Source of the DNA: Clostridiales bacterium
GTDB taxonomy: Bacteria; Bacillota; Clostridia; Lachnospirales; Lachnospiraceae
Reading direction: 5' to 3'
Assembly (NCBI GenBank): GCA_012520645.1
Contig: JAAYNV010000026.1
Location: forward strand, 1 to 45,487
DNA: 45,487 bases
Positions 1 to 7,905 of the stretch are shown piece after piece. The notes beneath the pieces were generated by a model. The model did no database searches. It saw only the letters and a list, made by a program, of their open reading frames with translations, and had not been told where the DNA came from. The translations under genes were made by a program, and so were the position numbers. Within the stretch, counting starts at the first letter, position 1; each line of letters opens with the position of its first letter.

Positions 1-692
1 CGATATATCTCTGGGTCACATTCACACTGGAGTGCTGGAGCAGGGTTCTGACCAGTTCAATATTGTAATGATTGTTCACATAGACATTCGTTGCGTAGCC
101 TTTACGAAAGCTATGCGAACCTACCCCATCAAGACCAAGATAAGAGCATACTGCCTGCAGATGCTTCAATACTGCTCGCTCGGTTATAGGGAACAGCTTC
201 GTCTTGGAAGAAATGTTGTGAGCATAAGCATAATCACGCACAAACTGATACACTTCATTCGGCACTGTGAAATTTCTGTACTTGCCAGTCTTCTGCTCAT
301 ATATATCAAGACGATACCGACTGCCATCTTTCACAAAACTGTCTGCCTTAAGTTGCAGGATATCCCCAACACGCAGACCAAGATTGTATTCCAGCACCAG
401 CACTGTGGCAATCCGCTCATTGGGTTTATACTGCACACCTTCATGAGTGAAGCCATGCCCCACAGACGATACCCCAAGATGCTCAAGAACCACGCTTCAG
501 TAAACCATCAGCAGAAAACATATGTGCCAGAATATCAAGGTTCATCAGTTCGAAGCACCGATAAGCATACTCCCACTGGGAATCGGTCATCTTAAAACCT
601 TGTGCCATCATTCCCTTTGCTTTCTGCTCACTCTCCACCATGCTGGCAATGACCTTTGCAACTGCTGGTCTCCACTGCTTACCATTGCCCAT
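1..692 (-). pseudogene. Tyrosine recombinase/integrase, frameshifted, C-terminus beyond window
   Basis: The minus strand from about 491 to 1 encodes a phage-type integrase catalytic domain: an arm-I motif GLRVGD, a KTGK lysine turn, the HSFR box, LLQHSS, and the likely nucleophile tyrosine in VTQRYI at the very edge of the window. Upstream, an ATG at 692 opens a different frame of 69 residues that stops at 483, so the two parts meet near 485-495 only through a frameshift. The upstream frame also stays open before the ATG to a TGA near 770 and has no convincing ribosome binding site, which fits a decayed 5' part. It lies downstream of the toxin/immunity genes on the same strand and may have moved that cassette. 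It could alternatively be two separate genes or a sequencing indel. Confidence 0.6.
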
Positions 693-852
693 ATCAAGAT
701 ACGGTTCAGCTACAAAATGAAGAATGATACCCCTTTCGCAACATTTTTTCTTGTTGCTAAGAGTGCGTTTATATCAGCGTATTGGAACTAAATATTCTAT
801 TTTGATTTTGCAATGTCCTTTCGTATACCCAACTCGGCAAAATTTCGCTAGT

Positions 853-917
853 GTCTATTAATTAACATCATGGATTCTTAATTGCTTCGCAACAGCCATG
901 ATGATTAATTAATAGAC
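853..917. repeat. Long AT-rich inverted repeat (21/22-bp arms)
   Basis: The arms at 853-873 and 896-917 are complementary over 21 pairs with a single bulged T, around a 22-base loop. No T tract follows on either strand, so it is not a standard terminator. It sits in the 270-base gap between the immunity gene and the recombinase fragment, where I see no other gene. It may be a recombination site, an element end or an mRNA-stabilising hairpin. Confidence 0.75.
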
Positions 918-962
918 GTGCAGGAGTTATAGGTTGTTGGGAGTCCGATAGTATAACCATAA

Positions 963-1235
963 TTAAATAATACCTTTCTCTTGAGCATAGCTATTAATTG
1001 CATCCAACAATCTATTTTTATAAATTGATAATGAAAAAGGGATTTGTATTCCCTCTTCCCCATCATCATATTCAGGGAATATTATAAAATTGTCTCTGTC
1101 CATCTTCATAATAACATACTCATTTCCTTCAAATTCACCTTTTCTTATCTCATATAAATTAATAAAATTCGTTATACTCTCATAATACTCTTTTGAATTT
1201 ATTTCTGCTTGTAAAAATTTGCTTAAAATGTCCAT
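963..1235 (-). CDS. Probable immunity protein of the RHS toxin
   Basis: This 90-residue acidic, AT-rich gene starts 19 bases after the toxin stop codon and has a good ribosome binding site (AGGAAGG). I do not recognise a named family. Its position directly behind the variable toxin tip, its small size, its acidity (EYDDGEEG) and its base composition matching the toxin tip are the usual marks of a cognate immunity protein in polymorphic toxin loci. Function is therefore inferred from context only. It would act in the cytoplasm by binding the toxin domain; it has no signal peptide or membrane segment. Confidence 0.65.
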   Translation of the reverse strand: MDILSKFLQAEINSKEYYESITNFINLYEIRKGEFEGNEYVIMKMDRDNFIIFPEYDDGEEGIQIPFSLSIYKNRLLDAINSYAQEKGII

Positions 1236-1254
1236 ATATTTTCCTTCCTATCTA

Positions 1255-2902
1255 CTATTTTATTGGATATGCACTTAACATACCTCCATCACTTGAAATT
1301 ACAATTTTCACCAAATTTTCACCTTTGGTTCCTACTGTTTTTCCTGCATCAATTATAATTTCATAGCTTGCATTCCCTGCCTTTGTCAAACCATTATCTG
1401 ATATTGAAACAATTTTACCATTTGATAATGCATCTTTCAAAATACTTTCAGCCTCTGCTTTGCTTGCTCCAATAAATTTTTGTCCATTTCCTCCTGTCGT
1501 TGACAAATGTTTAGGTTTCACATATGCATTATTTATATCAAAATTATCAAAAGCTTTTTTCCCTGTTGTAAATATATCATCTACAGAGTTTAAACCACTC
1601 TCAAACATAATATCCGATTCTGTTTGAAGTTCCCTTAATTCATCCAGGTAATTCTCATACTCCTGACAAACGGTCCTCTGCTGCTCGAAAATATCATCAT
1701 AGAATTTTTCCACTTCGTCCAATTCCCGATATACCTCTGAATTACCCTCTATTACGGAACGGCTCTGGACTGTACCTTCTCCCGCAGTCTCCTTCAGCGT
1801 ATTCTCTGGAATCTTCGTTTCCGTGATCTTCTGTTCCGGAATCTTCTCCTCGGTAACCGGCTCTTCCGCAGCCTGCTCCTGCTGCATCTTCTCCTTCCCT
1901 GGTTTCTCTGCCTTCTCCTGCTTTGCCTTTTCTGACGCAGTAAGAGCTATGGCAAACGCCATCTCCTCCCACATGTCACGGAAGGCTGGATTCCTTTCCA
2001 GCCAGTCACCGGTCTCCTTTCCTATGATCCCTTCATGCTCTTCCCGCCCTGTCTGCAACGCTTCCTTATCCAGCGTCAGGTTCATCTCATGGATGTCCCT
2101 TCCGTTTCCGCGGTTCGCCATCACATTCTCCAGCTGGGTCAGCAGCGCCTCATCAAAATAGCCGCTCCTGGTCGCATTGAACATCGCCTGTATTGCATAG
2201 ATCTTGTTGCTGGGGTTCTCCTCATTGTGCCGTATCCCCTCCTCGAAGACATTGATTCCTCCGGTCAGTTCGGCTTCCGCGGTCAGTGCCTGATAGGCAC
2301 ACATGAGCTTTTCATCATCCTGCCACCAGTAGCCGTTAAAGAAGCCGTTTTCTTCCTGCTTCCAGAACTCCTGCACCTCCATGTATCTCCGGTTGAATTC
2401 TGCCTTTTCCATCCCAAGCACCGACGCACGCTCTTCCATGTGCCGGTATTCTTCCAGGACATTCCTTCCGTCCTGCAGCCCGATATGCAGCTTGTCATGC
2501 AGCCTTAACAGAAACGACAGGCTTACTTCCCCTTCTCCGGCGATACAGTCATACAGCATTCCTATGCACGCATTGGTCTCCCCGCAGATCCTGAACATGG
2601 TCCTTGCCAGTCCCTTCGGCAGCCCTTCCACTTCTGCGGCACCGTTCTCTTCTTCCGGTACATAGACAGATAGTGCCGCACGCAGCACCATAACGAACGC
2701 GTTATCTATCTCCTTCTCCGGCTCCATGCTCTCCGCCGGAACTGCTATGGATTGAAACGGACATTCCTCCGGCACGGACAGGTTCCCTGCCTGGGAGGCT
2801 TCCGCTGCCCCCTGTCCCGTCAGCAGAGATGTACCCGGCTGTTCCGGCAGTTCAAATGCCTGCACGACAAAATCCGGCAGCGCCCCTGCCGCCGCGGTCC
2901 GG
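1255..2902 (-). CDS. RHS polymorphic toxin, C-terminal part with toxin tip (frameshifted from RHS core)
   Basis: This open frame (usable until about 2902, formally open to 3066) continues the RHS gene after a one-base shift. Residues following the RHS core form a long, mostly helical, unrecognised region, then a Glu/Lys/Pro-rich linker with repeated KIPE-type motifs, then an AT-rich tip. The last 89 residues (1255-1524) begin YVKPKHL and end with VKIVISSDGG and SAYP. A conserved His near the start and a closing beta strand ending in AYP resemble BECR-fold toxin ribonucleases such as CdiA-CT RNase families; that assignment is inference. GC content falls sharply at about 1620 where the tip begins, a sign of tip exchange. 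The apparent ATG at 3066 lies out of frame inside the RHS core and is probably not a real start. Confidence 0.6.
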
Positions 2903-4810
2903 TACGCTCCCGTCCGCCGAGATACGCCGTAGCGGGCTTCCCAGATGGTCCCGCAGGAAGAGGCATGCACCGTCCTCCTGTCCGCTCCATGTTCCTCTCT
3001 CCCTTCCATCATAACCGGTATCCGCTCTCTCCGCAAGCCCCCGGTATTCTGCCGTTCTTCCTTCACGGGGTGCCTCCTCTCTGCTGCTCTCCTTCCCGTC
3101 CGGTCCGTAGTGGATCAGGCAGGTCCGGTTCCCGTTCCGGTCATAGCGGTATTCCCGCAGGGGCTTTCCGTCCTTTTCCACCCCGGTGAGCCTTCCGAGC
3201 AGGTCATAGCGGTAGGCATACCTGCCGCTCTCCTGCGGCATGCCCCGGCGCTCTGCGCACAGGCTCACCAGCTGTCCTTCCCCGTCCCATTCATAGCACA
3301 GGCGGTCCAGCACCCCTTCCCGGTCCGAATAGCATAACTCTTCCAGCTCCCCGCACTTCCCGTAGCGTACACGGCGCCGGATGCCCTCTGCCCAGTCCGC
3401 ATCCGTTAACCGTTCCTCCTCTTCCATGGACAGGCGCAGCTCCTCCGGGAACCTGCCGGGAATCCGTTCCCGCTCTCCCTCTTCCTCCGTCCTGTCCGTA
3501 CGGTGCGGTCTGCCCTCCGGGTCGTACCGGTACTCTGCCGTCTCCCCGGACGGGTCCGTTACCGCACACAGACGCCCCGCCCCGTCATAGCGGTAGGCGG
3601 TCACGCGTCCCAGGGTGTCTATCCGGCGGATGCAGCGCCCCTCCGGATCCCTCTCATACTGCCTGCTCCTTCCGCACGGGTCCGTCTCCTGGCGGAGCCG
3701 TCCGGCACGGTCATAGACATACGTCCACACATTTCCCTGCCTGTCCTGCCGCTCTGTCATGCGTCCGCAGGCATCATAAGCGTAACGGTACCAGGTGCCG
3801 TCCGTTCCTTCCGTCTCCTTTAACAGCCCGCCTTTTTCCCACCGGTAATGCAGGGTCCGCTCCTTCCCGTCTGCCCGCCGCTCCAGCCGGCGTACCAGAT
3901 GCCCGCACCGGTCATAGTCCTGCTCCAGACGGTTCCCGTCCTGGTCCTCTGCCTCAAGGATGCGGTCCGAAGCATCCCACGAAAAGCGCACTTCCTTTCC
4001 GTTCCCCCGGATGCACACCGGCCTTCCCCCGCGGTCCCGCTCCACGGACACCTCCGTCTTTCCCCCGCGCAGTATCTTCAGGATTCTGCCGCAGCCGTCC
4101 CGGACGTATTCGGTCACACTGCCGTCCGGGTGGATGATCCGCATGCCGCTGCCGTCCTCCTCCCGCATAAACAGAAGGCTCTCACCACAGGGACCGAACC
4201 GGGCTGTCCGGGCGCCGTCCCTGTCGTACAGGTCTGCCCGCCGCCTTCCTGCCGTATCCCGGCTGTACACCAGCTGTCCTGCCATGCCGTAGCCGAACCG
4301 AACCGCTTCCCCGTCAGGCAGGGTGTGGCAGACAAGCCTCCCCTCCCCGTCATAGGCAAAGGTCTCCTCTCCCCCGCAGCCGTCCCGGCAGCGCACCAGG
4401 CGTCCTTCCCCATCATACGCCCGTTCCTCCTTCCTTCCGCCGCGTTCCCGCACAAGGAGTCTGCCGTCCCGGTCCACACGGATCCGCTCCTCCCTTCCTT
4501 CCCCGTCCAGAGTCCGGGTCCCTCCCCTTCCGTCATAGGCAAAGGAAAGGCTCTCCCCTTCCGGAAACTTCTGGAGACTGACGCGACGCTCCCTGTCATA
4601 GCGGTTCTCCAGAAGGACCTCTCCGTCCGCCGTCTCCACCCTCTCCATGCGGTTGTTCTGTCCGTACCGGTAGCACAGTCTTTCCCCTTCCGGTCCTTCC
4701 GTGCCCGACAGACGTCCCTTCTCATAAAGGTAGCGTACCTCCCGCCCGGTATGGTCGCACACGGCGGCAAGCCTCCCCTCCGTCCCATAGGCAAAGGAAA
4801 GCCATGCTCC
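2852..4810 (-). CDS. RHS/YD-repeat core of polymorphic toxin (middle part)
   Basis: This frame is a long run of YD repeats (for example YDRAGRL, YDGAGRLCAV and YRYDPEGR), ending with the hallmark RHS core closing motif DHLGSPLRRIS just before the frame breaks. In this family the repeats form a hollow beta shell that encloses the toxic tip. Repeat coding extends upstream of the first ATG (4762): FAYGTEGRLAAV is read at about 4760-4800 in the same frame, up to a TGA. Hence the natural protein continues into the N-terminal part at about 4807-4812, where one missing G restores the frame. At about 2900 removal of one C joins it to the C-terminal part. The region is much richer in GC than its neighbours. 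Several long antisense open frames over it are composition artefacts. Confidence 0.8.
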   Translation of the reverse strand, partial: GAWLSFAYGTEGRLAAVCDHTGREVRYLYEKGRLSGTEGPEGERLCYRYGQNNRMERVETADGEVLLENRYDRERRVSLQKFPEGESLSFAYDGRGGTRTLDGEGREERIRVDRDGRLLVRERGGRKEERAYDGEGRLVRCRDGCGGEETFAYDGEGRLVCHTLPDGEAVRFGYGMAGQLVYSRDTAGRRRADLYDRDGARTARFGPCGESLLFMREEDGSGMRIIHPDGSVTEYVRDGCGRILKILRGGKTEVSVERDRGGRPVCIRGNGKEVRFSWDASDRILEAEDQDGNRLEQDYDRCGHLVRRLERRADGKERTLHYRWEKGGLLKETEGTDGTWYRYAYDACGRMTERQDRQGNVWTYVYDRAGRLRQETDPCGRSRQYERDPEGRCIRRIDTLGRVTAYRYDGAGRLCAVTDPSGETAEYRYDPEGRPHRTDRTEEEGERERIPGRFPEELRLSMEEEERLTDADWAEGIRRRVRYGKCGELEELCYSDREGVLDRLCYEWDGEGQLVSLCAERRGMPQESGRYAYRYDLLGRLTGVEKDGKPLREYRYDRNGNRTCLIHYGPDGKESSREEAPREGRTAEYRGLAERADTGYDGRERGTWSGQEDGACLFLRDHLGSPLRRISADGSVPDRGGRGAAGFCRAGI

Positions 4811-5286
4811 GCCCGGTCATACTCCCATTCCCCCGCGTTCTGGTCCCCTCCTGTGCAGAAAGAGAGCGCCGCCCGGAACTCCGCACAGGAACGTTCGAAT
4901 GCCCCCTCCAGGATGAGCCCTGTCAGTTCCTCCACTTTTCTTCCCACTTCTGCCACGCGCTCCCCTGCCTCCTTCTGGGCCTTCGCCGCCTGCACATCCA
5001 GCCGGGGCACCTGTTCCATCAGCTTCCCGCACAGTCTCTGCGTCCTTTCCTTCACTTCCCCGTACTCTTCCTGCGGCAGGGTTCCTTTCTGTTCCTCCAC
5101 CTGCGCCCTGAGGCTGCCCTCCCGGCATTCCCCCGGCACCGCCCGGCAGAGCCCGTCCAGTCTGGACAGCTGGCTTTCATACTCTCTGCTGGTCTTTTCC
5201 GCCGTATCCATCAGTTCCTTTACCTTCTCCGACAGCTCCTGCAGTGCTGCGCTGTCGGCCACCCTCGTTCTCTCCAGTGGCTGCAT
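4807..5286 (-). CDS. N-terminal helical export region of the RHS toxin
   Basis: The start ATG at 5286 is preceded by AAGGAGG at good distance. About 155 residues follow, almost all predicted helical and coiled-coil (EKVKELMDTAEKTSREYESQ), ending in WEYDR, which begins the RHS repeats. A helical head followed by RHS repeats, immediately behind a WXG100-like gene, suggests a T7SS-type (LXG/WXG-like) targeting domain; this is inference from architecture. The frame continues to 4114 but below 4807 it reads the RHS repeats out of frame, so the real product needs a shift of one base in a G run near 4811. Confidence 0.65.
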
Positions 5287-5314
5287 TGTCTCATCCTCCT
5301 TTTTTCCGTTCTGT

Positions 5315-5605
5315 TTAATCTGCGGTATCCGTCTCCAAAATGCTCCGGCAGAAGGTCTCCATCTCCTTCTCGGAGCTGTCGAAAGTTTCCTGCAGGACGG
5401 CAAGCGCCTGTCCTTCCAGGGCTTCCAGCAGTTCTTTTATCTTCTGACTGATCTTTTCGATATAGAAACCACCCTCCTTTTCTGAAAGCTGTTCAATCCG
5501 TCCGTTGATTTCCCGCATCTCTTCCAGACACCGGATATGCAGAGCATGCAGTTGTGCGGCAGTTTCATCGCACTCCTCCTGCTGTAAGTTTACATATTCT
5601 GCCAT
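5315..5605 (-). CDS. WXG100/ESAT-6-like small helical protein
   Basis: This 96-residue protein has the size and two-helix pattern of WXG100 proteins: a helix, a central turn with GGFY in place of Trp-x-Gly, and a second helix. The start has a GAGGAG ribosome binding site, and the toxin gene begins 28 bases downstream. In T7SSb systems such proteins pair with the helical head of the effector to form the secretion substrate. The absence of a true WXG motif makes the family call tentative. Cytoplasmic before export, no signal peptide. Confidence 0.6.
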   Translation of the reverse strand: MAEYVNLQQEECDETAAQLHALHIRCLEEMREINGRIEQLSEKEGGFYIEKISQKIKELLEALEGQALAVLQETFDSSEKEMETFCRSILETDTAD

Positions 5606-5623
5606 GTTTATACTCCTCTCGTT

Positions 5624-6322
5624 TTACCGGCTTATTTCCGCCAACAGATAATCTCCTCCGGCATGTGTGATGTCCAATGCTATGATCATTGAATCTTCTG
5701 TCACACAGAATTTATAATGTTCATTCTGTTTACGCAGACTTCTTTTGATTGTTTCATCATCTGTTTCTTCCAGAAAATACGATATATATTTCTCTTTATC
5801 TTCCCCTCTCGCTATAATCTCATTTGTTACTTTCTCCGAATTCCTGATTTTGTGTATAAAATTCAAATCTATATTCACAAAATCATTCAGTTCCATTCTT
5901 TTCACATTTTTTAAATCAATTGTAATGGTATCCACTTCAAAATAGTAAGAATTGGATTCACAAGGTGTTTTGAACTGTGAATTGCCCGTATACAAAATAC
6001 TTAAAATCTCGTCACTCTGCATTGTTATCTTATATTCCATATTCAGAATAAGATCCCTTTGAGCAGAATAAGTTTCCGGCAGACTTTCAATCTGATTTTC
6101 TATGAGAGTATCTCTGATCAACCGGTTCACTTCCCGCTCCTTGTCCTCGTCCTTCCATCCTTGAATCTGAGGATACTTCATGTGAACATCATTCAAATCA
6201 TACGTTTCTGTTAAAATAGAATAAGATTCTAAATCAGCACTTTTCTTTCTTCCAAAACCAATACAAACAAATAAAATACAAGCTGCCAGCATTGTTAAAA
6301 AAAGTAATTTTTTCTTTGTCAT
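5624..6322 (-). CDS. Membrane-anchored extracellular protein, DUF4163/DUF3298-like
   Basis: The 232-residue product starts with MTKKK and a single hydrophobic segment (about residues 5-23) that looks like an uncleaved signal anchor. The remainder is an alpha/beta extracellular region: a query of sheet-forming segments such as YSILTETYDLNDVHMKYPQI, and a final ITHAGGDYLLAEI. This resembles the DUF4163/DUF3298 region of extracellular Firmicutes proteins such as PdaC/RsiV, but I am not certain. It lies inside the toxin operon between the two helper genes and the WXG100-like gene, 18 bases from the latter, and is AT-rich compared with the RHS gene. It might assist toxin passage through the envelope or give additional protection. 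Confidence 0.5.
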   Translation of the reverse strand: MTKKKLLFLTMLAACILFVCIGFGRKKSADLESYSILTETYDLNDVHMKYPQIQGWKDEDKEREVNRLIRDTLIENQIESLPETYSAQRDLILNMEYKITMQSDEILSILYTGNSQFKTPCESNSYYFEVDTITIDLKNVKRMELNDFVNIDLNFIHKIRNSEKVTNEIIARGEDKEKYISYFLEETDDETIKRSLRKQNEHYKFCVTEDSMIIALDITHAGGDYLLAEISR

Positions 6323-6354
6323 CTCTTTTCCTCTTTAAAAATCATTGAATTATT

Positions 6355-6660
6355 TCATTCCATTCCCCCGCTCACAGTGGCAGCCATATTGCTCTCGACT
6401 TCATCCAGTGAGCAGGAAGCCTTTTCCATCATATCTAACAATGTTTCGAGAAAGACTTTGAGCTTTTCCATCGTCTGTGCTTCTTCTTCGATTTCCTGCT
6501 TCAGACTTTCCGCAAAATCCCCGCTTGTCTTTTGGATTCTCTGCAGAATATCTGCATACGCCTGTGGTATTTCCGTACCAAACCGCTCTGCCACATCTGC
6601 TTTGATGGCAGCAATCGTATCGTGGGATGTACTGCTTTGATATTGTATATTAGGCGGCAT
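6355..6660 (-). CDS. Small helical T7SS effector partner (YwqI/DUF5344-like)
   Basis: The likely start is the ATG at 6660, preceded by GGAGAGGAG; an in-frame ATG at 6690 lacks such a site and overlaps the upstream gene. The 101-residue product is acidic and nearly all helical with no signal peptide. Its place, behind a coiled-coil protein and before a WXG100-like protein and a T7SS-type effector, matches the small accessory proteins of LXG loci (YwqI-like, Lap-type). The family label rests on size, helix content and order rather than on a diagnostic motif. Confidence 0.55.
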   Translation of the reverse strand: MPPNIQYQSSTSHDTIAAIKADVAERFGTEIPQAYADILQRIQKTSGDFAESLKQEIEEEAQTMEKLKVFLETLLDMMEKASCSLDEVESNMAATVSGGME

Positions 6661-6676
6661 ATCCTCTTCTCCTCTC

Positions 6677-7072
6677 CTACAGGGCTGCAAGCTGTCGCTC
6701 CAAGGCCCTTTTCTCTTTCTCCAGCTTCTTTATGTATTCCTCCAGTTTCTTCACCTGACGACTGATCTTTTTCTTCAACTCATCCATCTTACTGACGGTG
6801 CGGTTCATTAACAGCATAACATCCGGTATATCCTGCGACAGCCGTTCTGCAATGACGCCTTCAAACAAATCGTTCACAACGACCTGTCGGGCAATCTGGC
6901 TTTTTAAAAACCTTGCCCTGCCATCCCGCCAGTCCTCACCGGAAGTATTGATTTCCTTTTCACAGTCTTCAAAGTCCTCCTGCAGCTTCTCTGCTTCCTT
7001 GATTTTCCCCTCTAACTTCCTGATCTTGCGCTCCAGTTCTCTCTTCTTCCTGCGTTTTTCTGCCTCTGTCAT
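6677..7072 (-). CDS. Coiled-coil T7SS effector partner (YwqH/DUF5082-like)
   Basis: This 131-residue protein has coiled coils at both ends (residues about 1-40 and 95-131), rich in Lys and Glu, around a central GEDWRDGRARFL stretch that recalls the W-x-G turn of DUF5082/YwqH proteins. Its ATG overlaps the stop of the upstream ATPase gene by four bases, so they are translationally coupled. The strong site GGAGGACAGAG precedes the start. Such proteins accompany LXG effectors in Bacillus and Streptococcus and are thought to be chaperones or co-secreted partners. Confidence 0.6.
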   Translation of the reverse strand: MTEAEKRRKKRELERKIRKLEGKIKEAEKLQEDFEDCEKEINTSGEDWRDGRARFLKSQIARQVVVNDLFEGVIAERLSQDIPDVMLLMNRTVSKMDELKKKISRQVKKLEEYIKKLEKEKRALERQLAAL

Positions 7073-7761
7073 CTCTGTCCTCCCTTCTGTTCTTCATATC
7101 TCGGAAGCAACAGCCGTTCATAGCTTCCCTGACTGTATAGCAGACCTTCTCCCAGCACCGGAAGCTCTCTTGCCGGTACGTTCGGGAATACGCTCATCAT
7201 GCCCGGTGAACCTACCAGCATGCCTGCTGCGGCTGTCTTGAACCACTTCGTCACCTCATCAAAGCCCTTCTTCCTTCCCGACTGTGTTGCGGCTGCGATC
7301 AGAACCCCTGTATCCGCCGCCATAGTCAGACATTCTTCGATTTCCCCTGCAAATGCACTGCATTGTTCCGCAAAGTCATCGGTATCGTCAATGATCAGTG
7401 CACAGACAGGCAGAGCTGCATAAAATTCCCTGGGACCTGCTGCCTCCCCTCTTTTCTGGCATTCCGCAAATTTCCGCTTACGCTCCGCACACTCCTGCCG
7501 GATGTCCTCTATAAAGTCCTCCAGTTCCTCCCCCGATTCCACATAAGTAACCTGCGGCAGTTCCCTGCTGTAATAAAGCTGTCCTGCCTTGGAATCAAAT
7601 ACCCAGGTACGGTCCTCGATCTGTGACAGAATTACCTTTACCAGGGTAGTAAGAAATACGGTTTTGCCATAGCCGGATGCCGCATAGAAGATGATATTGC
7701 CGTCCTTTTTTAAATCAATCGTATAACAGCTCTGCTTCTGCTGCTCCGGTATATCCACCAT
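7069..7761 (-). CDS. Orphan EssC/YukB-type T7SS ATPase, C-terminal (D3) domain only
   Basis: The 230-residue product is one FtsK/SpoIIIE-like ATPase domain: Walker A ASGYGKT at about residues 28-34, Walker B CALIIDD at about 120-126. The lead-in VDIPEQQKQ followed by IDLKKDGNI is typical of the third ATPase domain of EssC/YukB, whose full length is about 1,450 residues. Coding similarity continues upstream of the ATG (DLSIPVG in frame) but stops at tandem TAA codons near 7800, and no ribosome binding site is seen. It is therefore either a remnant of a larger essC or a stand-alone module expressed from another start. It heads the toxin operon; no membrane components of T7SS are in this window. 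Confidence 0.75.
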   Translation of the reverse strand: MVDIPEQQKQSCYTIDLKKDGNIIFYAASGYGKTVFLTTLVKVILSQIEDRTWVFDSKAGQLYYSRELPQVTYVESGEELEDFIEDIRQECAERKRKFAECQKRGEAAGPREFYAALPVCALIIDDTDDFAEQCSAFAGEIEECLTMAADTGVLIAAATQSGRKKGFDEVTKWFKTAAAGMLVGSPGMMSVFPNVPARELPVLGEGLLYSQGSYERLLLPRYEEQKGGQR

Positions 7762-7843
7762 GCCGACGGGGATGCTCAGATCACATGGGTTATTTTCATT
7801 TTATTATGTAAATATTTGCAATAATCTGCGCTAAAAAAGCAAA

Positions 7844-7881
7844 AAACTGCTCCGTGGTCGTTTCAAACCACGGAGCAGTTT
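7844..7881 (-). terminator. Rho-independent terminator of htpG
   Basis: Perfect 15-bp arms at 7844-7858 and 7867-7881 with an 8-base loop; on the minus strand the hairpin is followed by TTTTTTGCTTTTTT. Confidence 0.92.
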
Positions 7882-7905
7882 CCTCTTTTTTGCTTCCTGT
7901 TTCAA

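Noticed and set aside
2852-3066. ATG at 3066 as a true start of the toxin C-terminal gene
   Set aside because: The codons before about 2900 read the RHS core out of frame and no ribosome binding site is present; the frame is better joined to the RHS core by a shift.
3848-5485. Long plus-strand open frame (545 codons) opposite the RHS gene
   Set aside because: It is Pro/Ser/Arg-rich with no start signal and lies opposite clear YD repeats; a GC-rich composition artefact.
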